Positions 22,637 through 22,881 of a stretch of 22,881 nucleotides of DNA are shown here, in pieces. This stretch comes from JOPF133 sp052144935 (GTDB taxonomy: Bacteria; Acidobacteriota; Terriglobia; Bryobacterales; Bryobacteraceae). Both the position numbers and the translations under genes were made by a program. Location of the stretch: NCBI GenBank assembly GCA_052144935.1, contig JBKQPR010000062.1, positions 1-22,881 on the forward strand, in the 5' to 3' direction. The notes beneath the pieces were generated by a model that did not search any database, was not told the DNA's origin, and was given only the letters and a program-made list of their open reading frames with translations. How positions within the stretch are numbered: position 1 is the stretch's first letter; the number at the start of each line of letters is the position of its first letter.

Positions 22637-22881
22637 ATAGGAGCCGGTGTGGAAAAGGCTCGCGTCGGCTGCGGCCATGATCATCCTGCCGCGCCATCGC
22701 GTCGGTCTAGCGTTCCTGCGGTTCAGACAGTAATTTAGCTCTCCAGCCGAGGCGTCGACGCGCCCGACCCGGCAGTGCCCGCAGCGGCTCCTGAACGCCT
22801 GTTGGCGGGTGGCGGATGGGTGTTCAAGGTTCTCCAAAGCGGCCAGGTCTGCGAGCATTGCGTTGCGCCGGGAGGATTATT
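22637..22881. other. Region beyond the IstA remnant, no supported gene
   Basis: The minus frame stays open here (ATG at 22858) but the sequence upstream of MVERW does not match IstA. It contains CGHCRVGRVDAS, which I do not recognise. It is probably DNA joined to the transposase remnant by rearrangement. The window ends at 22881. Confidence 0.35.

Noticed and set aside
22133..22738. Plus-strand 201-codon frame at the window end
   Set aside because: It lies antisense to the IstA remnant and has no family features.

Overview
The window is GC-rich bacterial chromosome. Gene content and style point to an Acidobacteriota of the Solibacter/Bryobacter type: FtsX/MacB-type permeases, a YkgJ cysteine-cluster protein, DUF3467, a cupin/SET pair, and many short dispersed GC-rich repeats and gene remnants. 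This assignment is inferred from families and cannot be proven from the sequence alone. No rRNA, tRNA or CRISPR array was seen.

Layout. Positions 1-240 hold the cut-off end of a sugar-phosphate isomerase-like gene (minus) and a large hairpin repeat. A secreted protein with two ABM-like domains follows (358-1116, plus). Next is a minus-strand operon, read from 4966 down: an ABC-F ATPase, an ornithine cyclodeaminase-family enzyme, a decayed cupin gene and a SET-domain protein. A 68-bp second copy of part of the cyclodeaminase gene lies beyond its end. From 9582 down to 5226 runs a heat-shock operon, dnaK-dnaJ-hspR plus a CPBP membrane protease. It has a recognisable sigma70 promoter, a perfect HspR operator (HAIR) core and a strong terminator. 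grpE is absent.

Positions 9691-13602 are a patchwork: a doubtful hypothetical gene with a 12-bp tandem repeat, a CBS-domain protein coupled to a small CbiX-type chelatase, a YkgJ protein, a two-gene module that looks like a toxin-antitoxin pair with an ADP-ribosyltransferase-like toxin, and two small zinc-ribbon proteins. Then come a DUF3467 protein overlapping a GT-C glycosyltransferase (plus), a 100-bp MITE with a TTA target duplication, and a secreted protein of unknown function (minus).

The last part is a four-gene efflux/export operon (21975 down to 17583, minus): two FtsX-type permeases, a membrane-fusion adaptor and a LolD/MacB-type ATPase. The window ends in a frameshifted fragment of an IS21-family transposase.

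The most interesting points are the candidate ADP-ribosyltransferase toxin-antitoxin module (12075-12884), the HspR operator lying inside the end of an upstream reading frame, the cupin gene whose frameshift joins its remnant in frame to a SET domain, and the compact MITE.
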